Notes under the pieces: generated by a model
Seen by the model: the letters and a program-made list of their open reading frames with translations, nothing else
What the model was told of the DNA's origin: nothing
The model's database searches: none
Assembly: GCA_017480245.1 (NCBI GenBank)
Contig: JAFVBA010000023.1
Location: forward strand, 1-46,171
Direction: 5' to 3'
DNA length: 46,171 nt
Source of the DNA: Bacteroidales bacterium
GTDB lineage: Bacteria > Bacteroidota > Bacteroidia > Bacteroidales > P3
Program-made: the position numbers and the translations under genes
In this document: piece by piece, positions 36,001 to 46,166 of the stretch
Layout of the letters: every line of letters begins with the position of its first letter
Numbering within the stretch: position 1 is the first letter of the stretch

Positions 36001-36824
36001 AACTATTGAATAATTATAGTCTTAGATATAGAACTTATCAAGGTAAGTTAGCTAGAGAACAGTTTGCTCAGACAATAGGAGATGATTTACCGGCAGGCAT
36101 TATCAAGATTGCTAAGATATATATTGCTAAAAAACGTAAGTTGAAAGTCGGTGATAAAATGTCCGGTCGTCATGGTAATAAAGGTATTGTAGCAAAAATT
36201 GTTAGAGAAGAGGATATGCCTTTCTTATCAAATGGAAAACCAGTGGATATTGTATTGAACCCACTTGGAGTTCCTAGCCGTATGAATTTGGGACAAATAT
36301 TTGAAACAATCTTGGGTTGGGCAGGTCATGAACTTGGAAGAAGGTATCAAACTCCTATATTTAATGGAGCAACTTTAGAGCAAGTTAATGAACAGCTTGT
36401 GGAAGCTAATCTGCCTTTGAACGGAAAATGTTATTTATATGACGGACAATCAGGTGAGCAGTTTGATCAACCTGCAACGGTTGGATATGTTTATATGTTG
36501 AAACTGCATCATATGATTGACGATAAGATGCACGCTCGTAGTATAGGACCTTATTCATTAATCACTCAACAACCTCTTGGAGGTAAAGCTCAATTCGGAG
36601 GACAGCGTTTTGGAGAAATGGAGGTTTGGGCTTTGGAGGCGTATGGAGCATCTCATGTTTTGCAAGAAATGCTAACTGTTAAATCCGATGACGTTGTCGG
36701 AAGAGCAAAGGCTTACGAAGCAATAGTTAAGGGAGATAATATGCCTACACCTGGACTTCCTGAATCATTTAATGTCCTTGTTCATGAGTTAAGGGGTCTT
36801 AACCTTGAGATAACATTTAATTAA
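33021..36824 (+). CDS. rpoB: RNA polymerase subunit beta, TTG start
   Basis: A 1267-residue beta subunit. It holds the rifampicin-binding region near residues 466-500 ([20 protein letters not shown], then [15 protein letters not shown]) with wild-type Asp, His and Ser at the usual resistance positions. The PEGPNIGLI motif, [12 protein letters not shown] and the C-terminal [20 protein letters not shown] clamp segment are also present. The start is TTG at 33021 ([20 protein letters not shown]). It aligns by eye with the expected beta N-terminus and no in-frame ATG lies nearby. All the neighbouring genes of the operon use ATG. A 34-base gap separates it from rpoC. Confidence 0.97.
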   Translation: MANNSSNIVNFATVKKFEYPDFLDIQLKSFREFFQLETDTENRKNEGLYKVFSENFPISDARNNFVLEFIDYFVDAPRYSIEECIERGLTFSVPLKAKLKLYCTDEDHEDFKTIIQDVYLGMIPYMTPKGTFVINGAERVVVSQLHRSPGVFFGTSTHNNGMQLYSARIIPFKGSWMEFTTDINNVMYAYIDRKKKLPITTLLRAIGYELDKDILEIFDLAEEVKASKGNLKKYVGKKLAARVVRAWVEDFVDEDIGEVVSIERTETIVEREKVLELDDIDKILDAGIKSILVHKEDVASADYSIIFNTLQKDTANNAKEAVEYIYRQLRSAEPPDEQTARDVIDKLFFSDKRYDLGDVGRYKINKKLNLHVDPNIRVLTKEDIISIIKYLIELINSKTEVDDIDHLSNRRVRTVGEQLHSQFGVGLSRMARTIRERMNVRDNEVFSPTDLVNAKTLSSVINSFFGTNQLSQFMDQTNPLAELTHKRRISALGPGGLSRERAGFEVRDVHYTHYGRLCTIETPEGPNIGLISSLSVFAKINTLGFIATPYYEVKNGKVQYNADPVYLTAEEEENKIVAQAVTNVETDGTIADRRVKARKQADFPIVTPQEVDLLDVAPNQIASIAASLIPFIEHDDANRALMGSNMMRQAVPLLNPQIPIVGTGIEPYVAMDSRNLLTAETDGIVDFVDARQISIIYDREEDERLVSFDDDRKVYDLVKFRKTNDSTVINLRPIVKKGDKVKKGQILCEGYATNNGVLSLGRNLQVAFMPWKGYNYEDAIVISEKVVKEDWFTSVHIDEFITEVRETKRGLEELTKDIPNVSLEATKDLDDNGMIRIGAVVKEGDILVGKITPKGESDPTPEEKLLSAIFGDKAGDVKDASLKVPPSVDGVVIDKKLFERFLKDREARQKDKLILKRLKDDFEDKVQNLKNKLVDKLFILLTGKVSNGVYSSYGQEIIPKKVKFNQKLLTSIDFTTVNPNDWTDDEQTNSLIKKLLNNYSLRYRTYQGKLAREQFAQTIGDDLPAGIIKIAKIYIAKKRKLKVGDKMSGRHGNKGIVAKIVREEDMPFLSNGKPVDIVLNPLGVPSRMNLGQIFETILGWAGHELGRRYQTPIFNGATLEQVNEQLVEANLPLNGKCYLYDGQSGEQFDQPATVGYVYMLKLHHMIDDKMHARSIGPYSLITQQPLGGKAQFGGQRFGEMEVWALEAYGASHVLQEMLTVKSDDVVGRAKAYEAIVKGDNMPTPGLPESFNVLVHELRGLNLEITFN

Positions 36825-36858
36825 CAGAAGAAATATAATCCATAAAATATTTAATATT

Positions 36859-39800
36859 ATGGCTTTAGCAAATAGAGAAAATAGTAATTCATCATTCCAA
36901 TCAATGACTATAAGTTTAGCTTCGCCGGAATCTATTCTTAAACGTTCAAGAGGTGAAGTAACTAAACCGGAAACCATAAATTATAGAACATATAAACCAG
37001 AGAGAGACGGTTTGTTTTGTGAGAAGATTTTCGGACCTGTAAAAGATTGGGAATGTAGTTGTGGTAAATATAAAAGAATTAGGTATAAAGGAATTGTTTG
37101 TGATAGATGCGGTGTTGAGGTAACAGAGAAAAAAGTCAGAAGGGAGCGCATGGGACATATTCAATTGGTTGTTCCGGTTGCTCATATATGGTTTTTCCGT
37201 TCATTGCCAAATAAGATTGGTGCTTTGATTGGTTTGCAAAGTAAGAAGTTGGAACAGGTTATTTATTATGAAAAATATGTCGTAATAAATCCTGGTGTTG
37301 CAGAGAAGGACGGAGTTAATAAGTTAGACCTATTAATAGAAGAAGAGTATCAAAATATTTTAGAAAATCTTCCTGAAGAGAATCAATACCTACCGGATGA
37401 TGATCCGAATAAGTTTGTTGCTAAAATGGGTGGTGATGCTCTTTATGAATTGCTTAGAAGTATTGATATCAATGCATTGTCTTATCAATTGAGAGATGCT
37501 GCAAGTAGAGAAACTTCAATGCAAAGAAAAAAAGATACTTTGAAAAGATTGAATGTTGTTGAATCTTTCAGAGAATCTATGATAAAAATGGAGCAAAGAG
37601 GATTAGAAAACCGTCCAGAGTGGATGGTCGTTAAAGTTGTTCCTGTTATACCTCCAGATTTGCGTCCATTGGTTCCGCTTGACGGAGGACGTTTTGCGAC
37701 AAGTGATTTGAATGATTTGTACAGAAGAGTTATAATAAGAAATAACAGATTGAAACGTCTTTTGGATATAAAGGCTCCTGATGTCATCATGCGTAATGAA
37801 AAACGTATGCTTCAGGAATCTGTGGATTCTCTGTTTGACAATTCAAGAAAAGTTTCTTCTGTTCGTAGCGATTCTAATCGTGCTTTAAAATCTCTTTCGG
37901 ATTCATTGAAAGGAAAGCAAGGTCGTTTCCGTCAGAATTTGTTAGGAAAACGTGTTGATTATTCTGGTCGTAGCGTTATTGTTGTAGGACCGGATTTGAA
38001 AATGTATGAATGCGGACTTCCTAAGGATATGGCAACGGAGCTATTCAAACCGTTTATTATACGTAAAATACTTGAAAGAGGTATAGTAAAGACAGTAAAG
38101 AGTGCAAAGCGTATTGTAGATAAGAAAGAGCCAGTTGTTATTGAGATATTGGAGAATTTGGTTAAAGGACATCCTGTTCTTTTGAACCGTGCTCCGACTC
38201 TGCACCGTTTGGGTATTCAAGCATTCCAGCCAAAACTTGTTGAAGGAAAAGCTATCCGTTTGCATCCTCTTGTATGTACTGGATTCAACGCTGACTTCGA
38301 CGGAGACCAGATGGCAGTTCATTTACCATTGGGTAATGCAGCTGTTTTGGAAGCTCAATTGCTAATGCTTTCTTCTCATAATATTCTTAACCCTGCTAAC
38401 GGTGCGCCTATTACAGTTCCTTCTCAAGATATGATTCTTGGATTGTATTATATGACTAAGGAACGCAAGACAGAAGGTGATGATAAAGTTTTTGGAGAAG
38501 GAAAATCATTCTATTCTATAGAGGATGTTCAAATTGCATATAATGAAAAGAAGATTGATTTGCATGCAGGTATAACTCTTTACCGTAACAGCAATAATGA
38601 ACAATTATCCTATATAGTTTATTTCGATAAAAAGGCCGGTACTAATAATGAAGGTATTTGTATAGGAGACAGAGGTTATTTTGACCCTAACGGATTGAAA
38701 TTAGAAATTACCGATGCCGATGTATTGGAAAAGAAACACGGAATTCATACAACCGTAGGTCGTGTATTATTCAATAGATTGGTACCTGATGATTACGGAT
38801 ATGTGAATAAATTGATAAAGAAGAATGTCCTAAGAGATATTATCGGAGGTGTATTGAAGACTTGCGGTTCTGCACGTACTGTTCAGTTCCTTGATGATAT
38901 TAAGGACAAGGGATATTACATGGCATTCAAGGGTGGTTTATCTTTCAACTTAGCTGACGTTATTGTTCCTGAAGAAAAAATTGATTTGATAGAACAAGCG
39001 GAAGGACAGGTTGATGAAGTAACGGGCAACTACCAAATGGGATTCATTACCGACCGTGAAAGATACAACCAAGTTATTGATATTTGGACTACAACCAATA
39101 GAACACTTGCTAACCATGTATTGAAACAAATGGCAGCCGACAGACAAGGATTCAACTCCGTATATATGATGTTGGACTCCGGAGCCCGAGGTAGTAAAGA
39201 GCAGATTCGTCAGTTATCAGGTATGCGTGGATTGATGGCTAAGCCACAAAAAGCAGGTAGTGGCGGCGCTGAGATTATTGAAAATCCTATTATCTCCAAC
39301 TTTAAAGAAGGTTTGAATGTCCTTGAGTACTTTATTTCAACTCACGGTGCAAGAAAAGGTTTGGCAGATACGGCTTTGAAAACTGCAGACGCAGGATACT
39401 TGACCAGACGTTTGGTTGATGTTGCCCATGATGTGATAATAACTCAGGAAGATTGCGGAACATTGAGAGGTATTCCTACAAGAGCATTGGTTCGTAACGA
39501 CGAGGAAGTTCAAAGTTTGTATGACAGAATCTTAGGTCGTGTAACATTGCATGATATCATTCATCCGCAAACTGGAGAATTGATTGCAAGAGAAGGAGAT
39601 GAATTAACGGAAGATATTTGTCAAAAGATACAGGAATCTCCTATTGAAGAAGTTGAGATACGTTCAGTATTAACTTGCGAGGCAACGAAAGGTGTTTGTG
39701 CAAAATGCTACGGAAGAAACTTGGCAACAGGAAAACTTGTTCAAAGAGGTGAATCCGTAGGAGTTATTGCAGCACAGGCTATCGGTGAGCCAGGAACTCA

Positions 39801-41532
39801 GCTTACACTGCGTACATTCCACGTCGGTGGTGTCGCAAGCGGAGATTCTGCAACTATTCATGCAAAATATGACGGTATAGTTCATTTTGATAGTTCAAAT
39901 CTTGTTCCTGCATACATAAGAGATAAGGACGATAAAGGTAATTATTTCAGTAAGGAATATTTGAATGACAGTGATGTAAGAGTATATCGTGAAATGGGTT
40001 CTACTTGTGAAATGCAGGTAATAGATAAAAGTACAGGCAGTGTTTTACAACAAGCCCATATCCAGTTCGGAGCTTACATTCATGTACAGGAAGGTGAAGA
40101 AGTTAAGGCAGGTCAAGCTGTTGCAGTACCGGATTTGTATTCTTCCCATATAATTGCAGCCGTTGAAGGTAAAGTTAAATTCTTCAATATCATTGAAGGA
40201 ACTACATTCCGTAGTGAATCTGACCCTCAGACAGGACTTATTGAGAAGATTATCACCGAAACTAAACAGAAAGGTATCGTTCCATCTGTGGGAATCATAG
40301 GTGCTACTTATCAAAAGCCACGCGGCGTTGAAGTCCTTGTACAACAAGGTCAGGAAGTTAAAGAAGGTACAGTTCTGTTCAAAATTGAAGATGAAACTGC
40401 TAAAAACGGATTTGCAGATGTCGTAAGTGAAATAGCAGGTACGGTTGATTTGAGTATCAATGCCGATAAAGAAACTTTGGAAGCAAAGAAACTTGATGTT
40501 AATATCATTATCAAATCATACGATATGCCTGCAGGCGCTCACCTTAATGTAGAAGACGGCGAAGTTATCAAACCTACCATCACTTTGGCAACCAAAGCAA
40601 GAGCAAGTGCTAAAGCCGGCGACATCACGGGAGGTCTTCCTCGTGTTACCGAGTTATTTGAGGCTCGTAACCCGTCAGACCAAGCCGTTATTGCCGAAAT
40701 TGACGGTGTTGTTTCATTCGGTAAGAAACTTAAACGTGGTAACCGTGAAGTTATTATCACAGGCAAGACCGGAGAACAGGTTTCTTATTTGATTCCTACT
40801 TCACGTCAGATTCTTGCACAGGAAAATGACTACGTTAAAGCAGGTACTCCTATTTCCGAAGGTGAGATTGCTCCGGCAGACATCCTTAATGTATTAGGAC
40901 CATTGGAAGTTCAGAAATATATTGTCAATGAAGCGCAGGACGTTTATCGTTTGCAAGGTGTTAAAATCAATGATAAACACTTTGAGGTTATAGTTCGTCA
41001 GATGATGCGTAAAGTTGAGATTGACGATGCGGGAGATACTCAATTCTTAGAGGCAGAAGCCGTAAATAAGATTGATTTTCAAGCAGAAAATGATAAGATT
41101 TACGGAATGCAAGTGGTAACGGATTGCGGCGACAGCGAAAATTACCAGAACGGTCAAATGATTTCAATGAGAGAATTGAGAGACGAAAATTCATCTTTGG
41201 TTCGTCAGGATAAGAAAACTATGGAATCAAGAGACGCTAAGCCTGCAACTGCTCACCAAATCTTACAAGGTATTACCAGAGCTTCACTTCAAACGAAGAG
41301 CTTCTTATCTGCGGCATCATTCCAAGAGACTACGAAAGTATTGACTGAAGCTGCAATAAGTGCTAAGGAAGATAATTTGTTGGGTATGAAAGAAAATGTA
41401 TTGGTAGGTCATCTAATTCCTGCAGGTACGGGACTTAGAGAATATGAAAATGTATTTGTTGCCAACAAAGAACAATTGGACAGAGCATCTAAAGCTGGTA
41501 TTCAATCCGTAAGAAGAGGCAGAAAGAAATAA
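36859..41532 (+). CDS. rpoC: RNA polymerase subunit beta'
   Basis: A 1557-residue beta' subunit carrying the catalytic NADFDGDQ (residues 477-484). The N-terminal zinc finger is present ([20 protein letters not shown]), as is the second zinc site ([13 protein letters not shown]). The trigger-loop/bridge region is seen near [20 protein letters not shown], and [15 protein letters not shown] near 1255. About 260 residues lie between [10 protein letters not shown] and ITGGLPRV, a segment holding repeated barrel-like motifs ([40 protein letters not shown]). That is longer than I recall for other Bacteroidota, and the whole protein is about 120 residues above the usual 1430. The frame is intact. 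Confidence 0.98.
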   Translation: MALANRENSNSSFQSMTISLASPESILKRSRGEVTKPETINYRTYKPERDGLFCEKIFGPVKDWECSCGKYKRIRYKGIVCDRCGVEVTEKKVRRERMGHIQLVVPVAHIWFFRSLPNKIGALIGLQSKKLEQVIYYEKYVVINPGVAEKDGVNKLDLLIEEEYQNILENLPEENQYLPDDDPNKFVAKMGGDALYELLRSIDINALSYQLRDAASRETSMQRKKDTLKRLNVVESFRESMIKMEQRGLENRPEWMVVKVVPVIPPDLRPLVPLDGGRFATSDLNDLYRRVIIRNNRLKRLLDIKAPDVIMRNEKRMLQESVDSLFDNSRKVSSVRSDSNRALKSLSDSLKGKQGRFRQNLLGKRVDYSGRSVIVVGPDLKMYECGLPKDMATELFKPFIIRKILERGIVKTVKSAKRIVDKKEPVVIEILENLVKGHPVLLNRAPTLHRLGIQAFQPKLVEGKAIRLHPLVCTGFNADFDGDQMAVHLPLGNAAVLEAQLLMLSSHNILNPANGAPITVPSQDMILGLYYMTKERKTEGDDKVFGEGKSFYSIEDVQIAYNEKKIDLHAGITLYRNSNNEQLSYIVYFDKKAGTNNEGICIGDRGYFDPNGLKLEITDADVLEKKHGIHTTVGRVLFNRLVPDDYGYVNKLIKKNVLRDIIGGVLKTCGSARTVQFLDDIKDKGYYMAFKGGLSFNLADVIVPEEKIDLIEQAEGQVDEVTGNYQMGFITDRERYNQVIDIWTTTNRTLANHVLKQMAADRQGFNSVYMMLDSGARGSKEQIRQLSGMRGLMAKPQKAGSGGAEIIENPIISNFKEGLNVLEYFISTHGARKGLADTALKTADAGYLTRRLVDVAHDVIITQEDCGTLRGIPTRALVRNDEEVQSLYDRILGRVTLHDIIHPQTGELIAREGDELTEDICQKIQESPIEEVEIRSVLTCEATKGVCAKCYGRNLATGKLVQRGESVGVIAAQAIGEPGTQLTLRTFHVGGVASGDSATIHAKYDGIVHFDSSNLVPAYIRDKDDKGNYFSKEYLNDSDVRVYREMGSTCEMQVIDKSTGSVLQQAHIQFGAYIHVQEGEEVKAGQAVAVPDLYSSHIIAAVEGKVKFFNIIEGTTFRSESDPQTGLIEKIITETKQKGIVPSVGIIGATYQKPRGVEVLVQQGQEVKEGTVLFKIEDETAKNGFADVVSEIAGTVDLSINADKETLEAKKLDVNIIIKSYDMPAGAHLNVEDGEVIKPTITLATKARASAKAGDITGGLPRVTELFEARNPSDQAVIAEIDGVVSFGKKLKRGNREVIITGKTGEQVSYLIPTSRQILAQENDYVKAGTPISEGEIAPADILNVLGPLEVQKYIVNEAQDVYRLQGVKINDKHFEVIVRQMMRKVEIDDAGDTQFLEAEAVNKIDFQAENDKIYGMQVVTDCGDSENYQNGQMISMRELRDENSSLVRQDKKTMESRDAKPATAHQILQGITRASLQTKSFLSAASFQETTKVLTEAAISAKEDNLLGMKENVLVGHLIPAGTGLREYENVFVANKEQLDRASKAGIQSVRRGRKK

Positions 41533-41558
41533 ATAAGATTTAAGTTAAACATTTATTA

Positions 41559-41589
41559 GGGCAGATGATTGATATGTCTGCCCTTTTTT
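41559..41589 (+). terminator. Terminator after rpoC
   Basis: GGGCAGA (41559-41565) pairs with TCTGCCC (41577-41583), followed by six T. It probably ends most polymerase transcripts before the DUF3467 gene. Confidence 0.85.
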
Positions 41590-41616
41590 AAGAAACCTTA
41601 AAAACAAAATACAGAT

Positions 41617-41934
41617 ATGGCAGAGAATAACAATAATAATGAACATAAATTGGACATAGCATTATCTGAGGCTATGGCACCGGGAGTTTATAGCAACTTA
41701 CAAATAGTTCAGCATTCTCCTACGGAGTTTATAATTGACTTTGTTCAAATTATGCCCAACGTTCCTAAAGCACAGGTAAGAAGCCGTGTAATTCTTAACC
41801 CTGTTCATGCAAAGAAACTTTTGCATGCGCTTCAAGAAAATGTAGGTCGTTATGAAATGACCTTCGGACAGATAAAGGAAGATACCGTTCCTAATGTTCC
41901 TTACACGGAAATTAATCCTATGGGCAAAGCATAA
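41617..41934 (+). CDS. DUF3467 family protein
   Basis: A 105-residue protein with the family pattern DIALSEAMAPGVYSNLQIVQ, EFIIDFVQIMPNVPKAQVRS and ILNPVHAKKLLHALQENVGRYE. Members are found directly after rpoC in many Bacteroidota; the function is unknown. The place and small size invite confusion with the omega subunit, but omega's motifs are not here. It starts MAENNNNNEH, with a low-complexity Asn run after the start. A strong hairpin follows. Confidence 0.85.
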   Translation: MAENNNNNEHKLDIALSEAMAPGVYSNLQIVQHSPTEFIIDFVQIMPNVPKAQVRSRVILNPVHAKKLLHALQENVGRYEMTFGQIKEDTVPNVPYTEINPMGKA

Positions 41935-41948
41935 CAAATTGCAAAATT

Positions 41949-42003
41949 AAATTGCGTGATTAGTGAATTTTTGTCAGAAAACAATTTACTAATCACGCAA
42001 TTT
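41949..42003. terminator. Strong hairpin after the DUF3467 gene
   Basis: AAATTGCGTGATTAGT (41949-41964) pairs perfectly with ACTAATCACGCAATTT (41988-42003) around a 23-base loop, with T-rich sequence after. Its arms share TGCGTGATTA/TAATCACGCA with the hairpin at 6457-6500. The loop carries GTCAGAAAACAATTTAC, which resembles the dispersed repeats at 4781 and 25829. Confidence 0.8.
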
Positions 42004-42031
42004 ATTTTTATAGGATTTCTATGTGATTTTC

Positions 42032-42063
42032 TTTGCAGAGATAAAATTTTTTTTATAATTTTG
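42032..42063 (+). promoter_or_regulatory. Promoter of the lipoprotein/subtilase operon
   Basis: TTTG (42032-42035), 20 bases, then TAATTTTG (42056-42063): a full consensus match, 29 bases before the ATG at 42092. Confidence 0.8.
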
Positions 42064-42091
42064 CAGTTGTTAATTCAAAATACATCAAATT

Positions 42092-42817
42092 ATGAAAAAA
42101 GTATTACTCAAATTAGGTCTTCTGTTAGTTAATTTTGTGATATTGTTTATCGCAATATCTTGTACGGATGAGGAAGAATTTGTTTTGCAGAAGAAAACTG
42201 TTGCACAAGGAAATTCATTATTAAATTCAGAAGAATTAATAAAGAAACCTTTAATATTTATGGATACTTTTCCGAAAGTGTTACTTGATAGTAATAATAT
42301 CGGTTCAATATTAGACCATAATAAAGGAAAACAGAACCTTGACGGCACACTGACAGAATGGCCGCCAAAGAAAGAAGATGAAAATTCTCCTTGCGGAGAA
42401 GATTTTCAATATTTTCAAGTAGATGCTGCAACTGAGGCTTATCTTAATTGTCTATGTTCGTTACAAAATTCAATAAATACTGACGATAGTGTTTATGTTA
42501 TAGATGATACATTAAAATTACAGCAGTTGATTAATGCTGGTATTTTAAAGAATACATGTAATGGTAATTTGAATATAGATTTTTCACAATATATATTAAT
42601 TATAGGAACAATTACGGTGGCTCATACCGGATTTGATTTGGAATCTCATGGTTTGTATTGGGATAATGCTAAAAATAAATATGTATATACGGTAACAGCC
42701 AGAGATAAAGTTACAGGTTATACTGTACTTATGACGTTTAGGTGTTGGGATGTTTATACTAAATTTGATTGTGATGTTGAATTATCAAAATATTATATAT
42801 TAAGAGAGGAGGAATAA
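42092..42817 (+). CDS. Lipoprotein of unknown function
   Basis: A 241-residue protein with a lipoprotein signal peptide (lipobox AISC, Cys24), followed by TDEEEF. A central Cys pair (YLNCLCSLQN) and further Cys residues at SPCGEDF, KNTCNGN, RCWDVY and FDCDVE could form disulfides in the envelope. The VYVIDDTLKLQQLINAG and QYILIIGTITVAHTG segments suggest a compact alpha/beta domain. I recognise no family. It is the first gene of an operon with the subtilase, whose ATG lies 4 bases after this stop, so the two may work together, for instance as surface anchor or inhibitor; that is a guess. Confidence 0.7.
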   Translation: MKKVLLKLGLLLVNFVILFIAISCTDEEEFVLQKKTVAQGNSLLNSEELIKKPLIFMDTFPKVLLDSNNIGSILDHNKGKQNLDGTLTEWPPKKEDENSPCGEDFQYFQVDAATEAYLNCLCSLQNSINTDDSVYVIDDTLKLQQLINAGILKNTCNGNLNIDFSQYILIIGTITVAHTGFDLESHGLYWDNAKNKYVYTVTARDKVTGYTVLMTFRCWDVYTKFDCDVELSKYYILREEE

Positions 42818-42821
42818 ATAT

Positions 42822-43658
42822 ATGAAAAAAGTTATTGTTTTAGTTTTGTTGGCGGTAGCAAATGTTTTAAATGCACAGGTTACAAAAACTTCGCAAAATC
42901 TACAAGAAAGTGAGAATTCCTATATTGTAGTTGATAGGACTCGGCAATATAGAGTAGATACAACTTGTATATCTGTTAAGTCTAGTTATAGGGATTATAT
43001 GAGATCTACTTATCATATAATTAGAGATAATAAATTGGGTTATTTTGATATACAAATTCCTCAAGACATTAGTTACATGAATTTTATTAATGTCTTGGAA
43101 CAAGATGAAAAGATTGTGGATATTGTAATAGGGAGTTATGGACAATATAACGCATCAATTAATGATTTAAAAAGTTCTAATCAATGGTATCTTTCGGTAA
43201 TAAATGCATATAATGCTTGGAATTTAAATACAGGAAATTCAGATGTGATAGTTGCTGTATTAGATTCTGGGGTTGATTGGGAGAATTTAGACATAGGTTT
43301 TGGTAATGATACTTACCAAAATATACATCTTAATCATAATGAAGATACATGGATTATAGATAATGACCCAACAACCGCTAATGGTATTGATGAAGATGGA
43401 AATGGATTAATAGATGATTGGAAAGGTTGGGATTTTGATTATAATAATAATGATTGTAGACCTAATTATTTTCATGGAACATTTGTTTCTGGAATAATTT
43501 CAGCAAAAACGAATAATAATTATGGTATTGCTGGTATAGCAGGAGGATATGCAGATGAGGGAGTAAACATATTACCATATTGTGTTGGAAAGAGTACTCC
43601 TAAGCCATTGGTTTTAGATGATGCAATTATACATGCAGTGGATATGGAGCAAGAATAA
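42822..43658 (+). CDS. Subtilase fragment 1: signal peptide, prodomain, Asp and His motifs
   Basis: A 278-codon frame. The signal peptide MKKVIVLVLLAVANVLNAQ is followed by a prodomain-like part and the first half of the S8 domain, with the catalytic Asp (VAVLDSGVDWENLD) and His (YFHGTFVSGII). An Asp/Asn-rich insert (DEDGNGLIDDWKGWDFDYNN) between them looks like a calcium-binding loop. It stops after HAVDMEQE; one added G gives HAVDMGARIIQLSLG, the normal continuation. Confidence 0.85.
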   Translation: MKKVIVLVLLAVANVLNAQVTKTSQNLQESENSYIVVDRTRQYRVDTTCISVKSSYRDYMRSTYHIIRDNKLGYFDIQIPQDISYMNFINVLEQDEKIVDIVIGSYGQYNASINDLKSSNQWYLSVINAYNAWNLNTGNSDVIVAVLDSGVDWENLDIGFGNDTYQNIHLNHNEDTWIIDNDPTTANGIDEDGNGLIDDWKGWDFDYNNNDCRPNYFHGTFVSGIISAKTNNNYGIAGIAGGYADEGVNILPYCVGKSTPKPLVLDDAIIHAVDMEQE

Positions 43659-43729
43659 TACAGCTTAGTTTAGGTTGTCCTTTTTCTAATGATATAGAGG
43701 CTGCAATACAATATGCAATACAAAATAAC

Positions 43730-43975
43730 GTGTTGATTGTATGCTCAAGCGGTAATACTTATCAAAATATAACATATCCAGCAATAAATCCGAATGTTAT
43801 GGCCATAGGTGCTACAACTTCTGCAAACGACAGAGTTGATTTTTCTGCGTATGGTGAAGAATTAAGTGTTGTAGCACCAGGTAAAGGTATATATGGTCTT
43901 TCTTTGAATAATACTTTTGTTACAGTGACGGTACTTCTTTTTCTGCGCCTCAAGTTTCTGGAGTTGCAGCTTTGA
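43730..43975 (+). CDS. Subtilase fragment 2: oxyanion-hole region
   Basis: This frame continues the S8 domain. It includes IVCSSGNTYQNITYPA, where the Asn of SSGN is the oxyanion-hole residue, and VMAIGATTSANDRVDFSAYG. It is open from about 43650; the GTG at 43730 is internal and not a true start. It leaves the family pattern after LSLNNTFV, just before the catalytic serine. Confidence 0.8.
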   Translation: MLIVCSSGNTYQNITYPAINPNVMAIGATTSANDRVDFSAYGEELSVVAPGKGIYGLSLNNTFVTVTVLLFLRLKFLELQL

Positions 43976-44427
43976 TATTATCTATTAATCCAGATTTAAC
44001 AGGGCAACAAGTAAGAGATATAATAGAGCAGACAGCACAGAAAGTAGGAGGGTGTAATTATGTAAATGACGGAGTACATACCAATGGAACTTGGAATATA
44101 GAAATGGGGTATGGATTAGTTGATGCCTTTGCCGCAGTAAAGAAGGCGTTGGAATATTATCCATGTTATTCCGGTGAAAATTATGCTGTATCAAATCATG
44201 TTTCCACAGACAGAATTTTGATTGATACAACATTTGGTTACGGTACTATAACGATAGATTCAGGTGCGACATTAACGGTTAAGTCTGTGTTAAGAATGGA
44301 TAAGAATTCTCAGATTATAGTTAAGAAAGGCGGAGCGTTGGTAGTTGAAGGCGGAATAATTACAAGTGCTTGCGATGGATTATGGCAGGGTATTTTAATT
44401 GAAGAAGATACACACAATCCGTTTTAA
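43972..44427 (+). CDS. Subtilase fragment 3: catalytic serine region and start of the beta-helix
   Basis: The frame is open from about 43921, where it encodes YSDGTSFSAPQVSGVAALIL with the catalytic Ser; the TTG at 43972 is only the first initiator-like codon. It continues with the end of the S8 domain (GYGLVDAFAAVKKAL) and the first beta-helix rungs (TIDSGATLTVKSVLRMDK, ACDGLWQGILIEED). It then stops at EEDTHNPF by a third one-base shift. Confidence 0.8.
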   Translation: MILSINPDLTGQQVRDIIEQTAQKVGGCNYVNDGVHTNGTWNIEMGYGLVDAFAAVKKALEYYPCYSGENYAVSNHVSTDRILIDTTFGYGTITIDSGATLTVKSVLRMDKNSQIIVKKGGALVVEGGIITSACDGLWQGILIEEDTHNPF

Positions 44428-44492
44428 ATGCAGGTAAAGTTATTTTAAGCAAAGCCTGTATAGAGAATGCAGTTTGTGCTATAAGTAATACA

Positions 44493-46052
44493 ATGAATAA
44501 TTACAATAGAGCAAAGTGTGTTATAAAAGCAAATAAATCTGTTTTCAGAAACAATATTACAGATATTGAGATAACTCAGAGCAGTAATTATAGTTGTAGT
44601 AATACAAATAATAGTTTCTTTAGTGATTGTACTTTTATATGGGATAGTACGATGAATATAAGTAGCATTCCTTTTCTGTCTCATGTCTATATCGGTCAGA
44701 TTGGACTGCATATAACGTTTAATGGGTGTAGTTTTATAAACGAAAAATTCCCCGAAACTGTACTTACTCACGGTATTCTGACATTCAATGCAGGAATAAA
44801 AGTTTTGAAGTCTGAAAATGGCAATTCTTCATTATTTAGTAATCTTACATATGGTATAAGAATGGAAGGTGGAGTTGAATTGAGGGAAACCTTTATAAAG
44901 AATAGTGTATTTAGAGGTAATTATTGCGGAATATTTACGAATAATACTTTAGATTTAACTCTTATGGATAATAAGTTTTATTTGGTTGCTCGCTTGGGAT
45001 TTGTATATAATGTGCCTACAACATTTTTTCAACCTGTATCTCCACAGGCTATCGGGATTGCAGTTGAAAGTACATATAGAACTCGTATAGAAGATAACGA
45101 ATTTTATGGAATATCAAATCCTAGTGCGTTAAATACAGTAGGCTTATTAGTGAAGAATAATCCGTATTATCTTTATACTATTGAAAGAAATTATTTTCTG
45201 ACATTATCGTATGGTTCGCAGGCTATTGGAGCGAATTTGAATTCAGATAATCCGACTTATAGCGGTATTTTATATGGCTGCAATATTTTTGAAGGTTGTG
45301 TAAGAGGAATATCTATTGCAGAAGATTCTACCAATATTTTTAATAATGGGATAAAACCAGTGCAGGATAGACTGAATTATTATATTTACAATGTTGTTGA
45401 TGTTGAAAATACAACAAACACACCTGTTGTTTTCTATTTTGATAATACAAATAATATGACATTACCTACAATTTCGGGTTTAGTAGGATTGCAAGATACA
45501 GTGTATTCATCTGATTTTTGTGCAACAAATTCTTATGGTTTGACTTCGGAATCTGTTTTACTGACACAGCAAAAAACTTTAAATTCTTTAAATGTAACTT
45601 CAGACAAAGACATAGTTGTTTTGGATAATAAAGATGATGAAGAATTATTATCTTTATTAGAAAATGGTAATGATCAAGAGAAGATAGTGGCAAAAGGATT
45701 ACTTTATTTCAGAGGAGTAAAAACGGATCATCATCCTTATATTGTAACATCAATGACAGATGATACAGTACAGAATAAATCTTTTAAAATCTTCAAATCA
45801 GATATTGATGAAAGAAATATAATACGAATTGCCCCTAATCCAGCAAGAGAAGAAGTAAATATTTCTTCTGATGAGATGATAACAAAAATAGAGTTGATAA
45901 ATTCTCTGGGAAATATCGTTTATTCAAAAAATTTATCTAATAATTATGTTAGAATTGATTTGAGTTGTTTTTCTAAAGGCAATTATTTAGTAAAAATAGC
46001 ACTGAATAACCGAGTCGAAATAAGAAAACTAGGCTTAATGGTCAAAAAGTAG
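44493..46052 (+). CDS. Subtilase fragment 4: beta-helix stalk and T9SS sorting domain
   Basis: A 519-codon frame from an internal ATG; the conserved reading goes back to about 44418 (VLNAGKVILSKACIENAV). Beta-helix rungs FSNLTYGI, NSVFRGNYCGIFTN and IEDNEFYG match those of the metalloprotease at 6571-10605 closely. A linker with EKIVAKGLLYFRGVKTDHHP and the sorting domain (IAPNPAREEVNI, LGNIVYSK, SKGNYLVKI) close it. The stop codon lies inside the first copy of an 18-bp direct repeat. Confidence 0.85.
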   Translation: MNNYNRAKCVIKANKSVFRNNITDIEITQSSNYSCSNTNNSFFSDCTFIWDSTMNISSIPFLSHVYIGQIGLHITFNGCSFINEKFPETVLTHGILTFNAGIKVLKSENGNSSLFSNLTYGIRMEGGVELRETFIKNSVFRGNYCGIFTNNTLDLTLMDNKFYLVARLGFVYNVPTTFFQPVSPQAIGIAVESTYRTRIEDNEFYGISNPSALNTVGLLVKNNPYYLYTIERNYFLTLSYGSQAIGANLNSDNPTYSGILYGCNIFEGCVRGISIAEDSTNIFNNGIKPVQDRLNYYIYNVVDVENTTNTPVVFYFDNTNNMTLPTISGLVGLQDTVYSSDFCATNSYGLTSESVLLTQQKTLNSLNVTSDKDIVVLDNKDDEELLSLLENGNDQEKIVAKGLLYFRGVKTDHHPYIVTSMTDDTVQNKSFKIFKSDIDERNIIRIAPNPAREEVNISSDEMITKIELINSLGNIVYSKNLSNNYVRIDLSCFSKGNYLVKIALNNRVEIRKLGLMVKK

Positions 46053-46098
46053 GCTGAATTTGCGTTTTAGAGTGTCAATTGGTCAAAAAGTAGGCTGA
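46040..46098 (+). repeat. 18-bp direct repeat spanning the subtilase stop codon
   Basis: GGTCAAAAAGTAGGCTGA occurs at 46040-46057 and 46081-46098, 41 bp apart. The first copy encodes the final VKK and TAG stop. AGGCT also recurs at 46031 and 46103, so the tail looks like an expanded AGGCT(G/A/T)A series. Confidence 0.75.
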
Positions 46099-46113
46099 GA
46101 CATAGGCTAACTC

Positions 46114-46166
46114 AAAGAATATGAGCAATAAACGGAGCGTAGCGGAGGGTATTGCTCATATTCTTT
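46114..46166 (+). terminator. Strong hairpin with GC-rich loop at the end of the window
   Basis: AAAGAATATGAGCAATA (46114-46130) pairs perfectly with TATTGCTCATATTCTTT (46150-46166). The 19-base loop contains CGGAG-CGTAG-CGGAG-GG, oddly GC-rich for this genome. It probably terminates the subtilase operon, although the T-run is short. Confidence 0.7.

Larger units (their letters stand above)
42822..46052 (+). pseudogene. Subtilisin-like protease with beta-helix stalk and T9SS sorting domain, full extent, three frameshifts
   Basis: Four consecutive frames make one secreted protein of about 1077 residues when three missing bases are supplied, near 43646, 43919 and 44412. In order: a signal peptide (to VLNAQ); a prodomain of about 110 residues; an S8 catalytic domain with VAVLDSGVDW (Asp, codon 43263), HGTFVSGI (His, codon 43473) and GTSFSAPQVSG (Ser, codon 43936); beta-helix rungs; an LLYFRGVKTDHHP linker; and a type A sorting domain (IAPNPAREEVNI to LGLMVKK). 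All three catalytic residues survive, but in different frames. Each shift has the same sign, a loss of one base, so the last frame returns to the first. Possible causes are decay, sequencing error or an unusual expression mode. Confidence 0.8.

Noticed and set aside
41617-41934. RNA polymerase omega subunit
   Set aside because: Position and size fit, but the sequence follows the DUF3467 pattern and lacks omega motifs.
46040-46166. Insertion sequence end
   Set aside because: There are direct and inverted repeats but no transposase frame or target duplication inside the window.
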